19,485 nucleotides of DNA from Spirochaetaceae bacterium (GTDB lineage Bacteria > Spirochaetota > Spirochaetia > Treponematales > Breznakiellaceae). The position numbers and the translations under genes are program-made. Position 1 is the stretch's first letter. Each line of letters begins with the position of its first letter. The stretch covers positions 1-19,485 of the forward strand of contig JAIRYB010000007.1 in assembly GCA_031267955.1 (NCBI GenBank), given 5' to 3'. Positions 15,849 to 19,485 of the stretch are shown here, piece after piece. The notes under the pieces are model-generated. The model was not told the origin of the DNA and did not search any database. It saw only the letters and a list, made by a program, of their open reading frames with translations.

Positions 15849-15878
15849 TTTTTAAGCACAAAAAGCGCTTTTTCCCAA
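15849..15878 (-). promoter_or_regulatory. Putative promoter with LacI-like palindrome before the binding-protein gene
   Basis: A perfect 14-bp palindrome AAAAAGCGCTTTTT lies at 15860-15873. On the minus strand it fills most of the 18-bp gap between TTGGGA (15878-15873) and TAAAAA (15854-15849), weak but plausible -35 and -10 elements. AAAGCGCTTT is the core of many LacI/CcpA/GalR-family operators. No LacI-type gene is in the window. The same palindrome could instead form a small RNA hairpin. Confidence 0.45.
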
Positions 15879-15905
15879 ACATATTTTCCGCGCCGCAAGC
15901 CCGGA

Positions 15906-16961
15906 TCAAAGACAAAAGAACCCCTTTTCCCCCCTGAATTCCCTAACCGCCCGGTTCATCGCCATATATTTGGACGCGGGTACATATTCGGTAATGGAAT
16001 TGCCCGATCCCAGCGCAAAACCGCAGCGCCCCCGGGCGTACGAGCAGACATCCCCGGTCAGCCCGGCAATCTGCTTTTCATCCATGCGGACCAGGCTGTC
16101 CGTATCAATACCCCCGAAAAGCGCTACACGTTTTCCGTAAGTATCGACCCAGAAGGAAAAGGGGGCTATCTGATCCTCGTTGGAATGTTTCGCGTCTATT
16201 CCCAGAGCGATAAGCTCATCCATAACGCTGAATATTTTACCGCAGCAATGCAGCAGGAAAGGCTTTCCCGCGCCGTGGATCATATTGATTATTCTTTTAT
16301 AAACAGGAAAGATATTGCCGCGTATATCCTCGGGCGGGAACAGGGTACTGGTCTTATAACCCAGATCATCCCCGAACCGCATGATACAATAGGCGTCCGC
16401 GAAATTTTCAAGAAATTCCTTCCATATTTTTTCGATAACAACACCCATTTTCTCAAAGAGCATACGGAACAGCTCTTCGTCATCGTATTTGATAAAGCAT
16501 AGATTCTGATACCCGGTTATATCCTGCACGCATTCGAAAACGCCGTTCCCCGGCCCCCCTACCCCCTTCATCCCGGGGGGCAGATTAGCCGCAAAGGACC
16601 GGAACAGGGGATAGTATTTTTCCCTGAAAATGCCGGGGACCTCTTCCCAGGGGTACTTGCGTAAATCTTCCATGGTATGGATCGAACCCGGCTCATGGCC
16701 GTAGAGAGCCCTGTTTCCGGGCAAACCGCCCGCTATAATACACTCAAACGGAATAGCGTCGTACCCGATCTTTTCAAAAAAACGATTGTAATTTTTAAAG
16801 TACTCATCCCTGTCGGCATCGTCCCCGTTAATTAAACCGGAAAAATTTTTACCGGTAATATCTTCGATTACATTGGGCGCCACAATATGATCATAGAGCG
16901 GTACCCACTCCGAGCGGATATTCCGCGCGGCATCTACGATCCGGTTATAGTCATTCGCCAT
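15906..16961 (-). CDS. Uroporphyrinogen decarboxylase-fold protein (UroD/MtaA-like), copy 2
   Basis: The 351-residue product has the same fold as copy 1 but is only distantly similar. It has LLHCCGKIF (H238, C239, C240), the His-x-Cys part of an MtaA-type zinc site. It lacks a third Cys both at the position where copy 1 has one (FGGIDTD here) and at the canonical C-terminal site (LGSGNSI here, a Ser in place of Cys), although C313 lies nearby. The ATG at 16961 has GGGAGG 6 bp upstream and overlaps the end of the ROK gene by 11 bp; an earlier in-frame ATG (16985) lacks a ribosome site. The placement between regulator and transporter suggests it acts on the imported compound. The reaction is unknown. 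Confidence 0.85.
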   Translation of the reverse strand: MANDYNRIVDAARNIRSEWVPLYDHIVAPNVIEDITGKNFSGLINGDDADRDEYFKNYNRFFEKIGYDAIPFECIIAGGLPGNRALYGHEPGSIHTMEDLRKYPWEEVPGIFREKYYPLFRSFAANLPPGMKGVGGPGNGVFECVQDITGYQNLCFIKYDDEELFRMLFEKMGVVIEKIWKEFLENFADAYCIMRFGDDLGYKTSTLFPPEDIRGNIFPVYKRIINMIHGAGKPFLLHCCGKIFSVMDELIALGIDAKHSNEDQIAPFSFWVDTYGKRVALFGGIDTDSLVRMDEKQIAGLTGDVCSYARGRCGFALGSGNSITEYVPASKYMAMNRAVREFRGEKGFFCL

Positions 16962-18198
16962 TGAAAGCCTCCCATACACCGGCACAATGCGCCGTTACTG
17001 ATTCGGTCAAGAGGGGCCGGTACCCCCGCGCGGAAAGAGTCATTTCCCGCTCAAAATGGCGCTCCGTTACCAGAGCGGTGATGCCGATAATCTCGGCGTC
17101 GTTCGCGTATTTGGCGGCAAGCACAGCCACATGCCGGGTTGAGGGCGCGAACATCAGGCGGTTAATAGACGCCTCAAGCCGTTCAAGAATAAGCTCCTCC
17201 CCCAGAAGAATCGAACCCGATACATACACGCACTGGATATCCAGAAAGGCGATGGCGTTGATCAGGGCAATTTCAAGGTAACGGACAAGCCGGTCTATTG
17301 CTTTGCAGGCAAAGGGCTCCCCGTGCCGCGCCCGGGCCACAATCTTATTCCAGGTAATATCCGGGTCCGATCCCTTTTCCCTGGCCCAGCGGACCAGCGC
17401 GAGCAGGGATGCGTAGTCCTGGAGGCAGCCGCTCATGGGAACCTTTTCATCCATATCGTCCCGTTCCACTACCACGCCCCCCATCAAACCCGCCAGGCCG
17501 CTGGCGCCCTGGTAAACCTTTCTGTCGCTGACCACGCAGCCCCCGATCCAATTGCTTACGGACATATACAGAAAATTCCCGTATCCCTCTTTGTTGCCGT
17601 AGTACAGCTCGCTCAGGGCGGCCACATGGACTCCCAACTCCAAATAGACGGGAATCCCGAATGCCCTGTAAAGGACATCCACGATGGGGATGTTTTTCAG
17701 GCCGTGGAATCCCGGGGGCTCAAGGATAATGCCCCGCTCCGCGTCCAGGGGGCCTGCGGCGGATATGCCTATGCCCCAGATGCGGCCCTTCCACTCGCCG
17801 GACATATGTTTGGAAGAAAGGTGCAGCAGGATATCCAAAAAATCGTCCACGGATTCGGCGGGGGATATTTCGAACCGGTCGGACCTTAAAACGCTCCCGT
17901 TGAGGTTCACCACGCCTATCTCCGTATACCCCCGATCCACAAAAATACCCAAAGCCAGAAGGGAATCCGGAACAATCCTGAGCAGATCGGCCTTGCGCCC
18001 CGCAGCGGTCGCGGCTTTGCCGTTTTCCTCCACCACCCCCTGCCGGAGGTACTCGTTGACTATATTGCTTATCGTCATCTTGCTCAGTTTGGTGTATTCG
18101 CATAGGCGGGTACGGGAACAGGGACCGTGCATGGAAATAGTCCGCAGTATCAGGTATTTGTTGTTTTCATTCATTGAATGATGGTTAACACCCTTCAA
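16951..18198 (-). CDS. ROK-family transcriptional regulator (degenerate kinase domain)
   Basis: The 415-residue product has an N-terminal winged helix-turn-helix (about 15-60, with GPCSRTRLCEYTKLSKMTIS) followed by a ROK sugar-kinase fold (LGIFVDRGYTEIGVV near 82-97, GIGISAAGPLD near 143-152). Key ROK residues are lost: the catalytic Asp segment (usually ENDANAAALAE) reads LELGVHVAALSE at 186-197, and the zinc motif CxCGxxGCxE is reduced to SGCLQDYAS with the metal His also missing. It should therefore be a sugar-sensing repressor or activator, not a kinase. I chose TTG 18198 because GGAGGGG precedes it at ideal spacing; ATG 18174 would give 8 residues fewer. It heads the operon and probably controls it. 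Confidence 0.88.
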   Translation of the reverse strand: MKGVNHHSMNENNKYLILRTISMHGPCSRTRLCEYTKLSKMTISNIVNEYLRQGVVEENGKAATAAGRKADLLRIVPDSLLALGIFVDRGYTEIGVVNLNGSVLRSDRFEISPAESVDDFLDILLHLSSKHMSGEWKGRIWGIGISAAGPLDAERGIILEPPGFHGLKNIPIVDVLYRAFGIPVYLELGVHVAALSELYYGNKEGYGNFLYMSVSNWIGGCVVSDRKVYQGASGLAGLMGGVVVERDDMDEKVPMSGCLQDYASLLALVRWAREKGSDPDITWNKIVARARHGEPFACKAIDRLVRYLEIALINAIAFLDIQCVYVSGSILLGEELILERLEASINRLMFAPSTRHVAVLAAKYANDAEIIGITALVTERHFEREMTLSARGYRPLLTESVTAHCAGVWEAFNGE

Positions 18199-18238
18199 TA
18201 TTCCCCTCCGCGGACAGCATACAGGCCATATCACCCTA

Positions 18239-18267
18239 TTTATAAAAATATTTGACAAATAATTAAA
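18239..18267 (-). promoter_or_regulatory. Putative ROK-operon promoter with operator-like palindrome in the spacer
   Basis: On the minus strand TTTAAT (18267-18262), a 17-bp spacer and TATAAA (18244-18239) form a plausible promoter about 35-40 bp before the TTG. A perfect 13-bp palindrome TATTTGACAAATA (18249-18261) fills the spacer, exactly where a repressor would block polymerase. ROK regulators commonly bind A/T-rich palindromes, so self-regulation is likely. Confidence 0.5.
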
Positions 18268-18333
18268 CCCGCCAAAGCCTTCCCTATATTCCGACTCTGC
18301 TAGCGATAAACAGGCGGGATCGGCGAATAATTC

Positions 18334-18362
18334 AGGTTAGCATGGAAGATTTCGGCTGTCAA
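18334..18362 (-). promoter_or_regulatory. Alternative upstream promoter for the ROK operon
   Basis: A consensus TTGACA at 18362-18357 is followed after 17 bp by TAACCT (18339-18334) with a TG one base before it (extended -10 type). The leader to the ROK start would be about 130 nt and would contain the palindrome at 18249-18261. The rest of 18268-18498 holds no gene that I can support. Confidence 0.4.
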
Positions 18363-18498
18363 GAAAAAAATTTACAAAAAAATCAAAAGGTTTGATAAAA
18401 TGAGTGCAATTAATATATAACTTTTACAAACGAGGCGGAAACCGGCGGCCTACGTACTTTTTCCGCATATTCGCGCAAACCCGGCGCGGGAGGAGCCC

Positions 18499-19485
18499 CT
18501 ACTTTACCGCGGCATCCTGGATGATATCGAGGGTTTGCTCGGCACAGCGGTCCCAGGAAAAGGCCTGCGCGCGCTCGAGCCCCAGGGCGCGGATCTCCCG
18601 GGCGGTATCCCGGTCGGAAGAAAGGGTAACCATGCGGTCCGCCATATCCTCCGGGTCCAGGGGATCAAAGTAGAGGGCGGAATTTTCGGCGGTTTCAGGA
18701 AGCGAGGCGGCCCGGGCGCAGGCCACCGGAACGCCGGAAGCCATGGCTTCGAGGACGCCGAGGCCGAACCCTTCATACATGGAGGGGAATACCGCGAAAT
18801 TCGCCCCGGCGTAGAGTTCCGGAAGGCTCTCCGCGGGAAAGTGGCCGGTAAAAAAAATATCGCCCCGGTAGGGGCTTAAAGAGACGGCTTCCCTGATCTT
18901 TTCCGCGCCGTGGCTGTCGGCGCCGGCCAGAACCAGGCGGTGGGGATATTTCGTCCTGTTTTTAAAAATTTCAAACGCCTTGATAAGCCTGGCGTGGTTT
19001 TTTATCGGATGATCCAGCCGGGAAACATAGATGATATAGGGCCGGCGGAAGCTGAAAGGCTGGATCAGGACAACGCTTTCGTCGCTTCTCGGGCGCGGGT
19101 AAAAGCGGGAATGATCCACCCCGTTATTCACCACGTCGATTCGGGATTCCTTGACCCGGGCAAGCTCCACAAGCTCCTGCTTGACCCATTGGCTTACCGC
19201 GATGATCCGGTCAAGGTTACGCAGGGCATTGGGAAGTATCATCCGGATCACGCCCAGGTGCTCCCGGGTTTTGCGGGTACCCCAAAAAGCGGCCATATCG
19301 TGGACCACCCCCACAGACGGCACCGGGGAACGCCAGGGGAGCCGTTTGTGGGCCGCGGGGAAAAAACAGGCTGAATATTCCCGTAAAAGGGAAAATTTGG
19401 GATATTTGAACTGGTGCCAGAGGGAATTCGCGGTAGTACCCTCCATAAAACACTGGGCAACAAATTCCAGGTCTTCCGCAGCCGT
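18499..19485 (-). CDS. GT4-type glycosyltransferase, 3' part (5' end outside window)
   Basis: The frame is open from the right edge to a TAG at 18499-18501, giving 328 visible residues; the ATG at 19446 is probably internal because coding-like residues precede it. It is a GT-B fold, family-4-like retaining glycosyltransferase that moves a sugar from a nucleotide donor to an acceptor such as a polysaccharide or lipid. Evidence: VNNGVDHSRFYP, then YIIYVSRLDHPIKNHARLIKAF at the start of the donor-binding domain, and the E-x7-E motif EGFGLGVLE (visible residues 238-246) followed by AMASGVPV. About the first 50-100 residues are missing. About 300 bp and divergent promoter DNA separate it from the ROK gene, so it is probably a separate unit. 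The acceptor is unknown. Confidence 0.9.
   Translation of the reverse strand, partial: TAAEDLEFVAQCFMEGTTANSLWHQFKYPKFSLLREYSACFFPAAHKRLPWRSPVPSVGVVHDMAAFWGTRKTREHLGVIRMILPNALRNLDRIIAVSQWVKQELVELARVKESRIDVVNNGVDHSRFYPRPRSDESVVLIQPFSFRRPYIIYVSRLDHPIKNHARLIKAFEIFKNRTKYPHRLVLAGADSHGAEKIREAVSLSPYRGDIFFTGHFPAESLPELYAGANFAVFPSMYEGFGLGVLEAMASGVPVACARAASLPETAENSALYFDPLDPEDMADRMVTLSSDRDTAREIRALGLERAQAFSWDRCAEQTLDIIQDAAVK

Noticed and set aside
11308..16961. Heme biosynthesis role (hemE) for the UroD-like genes
   Set aside because: Both have the HCC zinc-type motif of the methyltransferase branch, sit in a transporter operon and have no heme gene neighbours.

Overview
The window looks like a chromosomal segment of a spirochaete, most likely a Treponema-like (Treponematales) bacterium of fairly high GC. 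This rests on the style of the proteins (trigger factor, ClpP, ClpX, RadA and a proline-rich lipoprotein with a loose lipobox), frequent GTG and TTG starts with strong GGAGG-type ribosome sites, and a carbohydrate ABC operon of the kind common in gut treponemes. The species cannot be fixed from sequence reading alone.

Layout. 1-522: 3' end of an unrecognised gene (+), convergent with radA (570-1955, -). 1956-2664: about 700 bp without a convincing gene, but unusually structured. It holds a near-consensus promoter with no obvious gene, a (CT)16 microsatellite, a long hairpin and a roughly 93-nt element that can fold into a multi-branched structure. A small lipoprotein gene follows (2665-3348). 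3349-3750 is a GC-rich intergenic region full of inverted repeats that ends in a tig promoter.

3751-9620 is the protein quality-control cluster tig-clpP-clpX-lon. clpP/clpX overlap by 17 bp and clpX/lon by a GTGA, which suggests one co-translated unit: ribosome-bound chaperone, ClpXP protease and Lon protease. A YtcJ-like amidohydrolase (9651-11324) follows on the same strand.

18198-11308 (-) is a six-gene operon: ROK-family regulator, uroporphyrinogen-decarboxylase-fold protein 2, sugar-type substrate-binding protein, two permeases and uroporphyrinogen-decarboxylase-fold protein 1. No transport ATPase, heme gene or corrinoid protein is present. Palindromes sit inside putative promoter spacers before the ROK gene and before the binding-protein gene. 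A strong stem-loop array separates the binding-protein gene from the permeases. The operon ends tail-to-tail with the amidohydrolase, overlapping it by 17 bp. The right edge holds the 3' part of a GT4-type glycosyltransferase (18499-19485, -).

The best candidates for something little described are the operon that pairs a carbohydrate importer with two divergent UroD-fold (MtaA/CmuA-like) proteins under a degenerate ROK regulator, and the structured non-coding region at 2100-2560. No rRNA, tRNA, CRISPR array, transposase or phage gene was seen.
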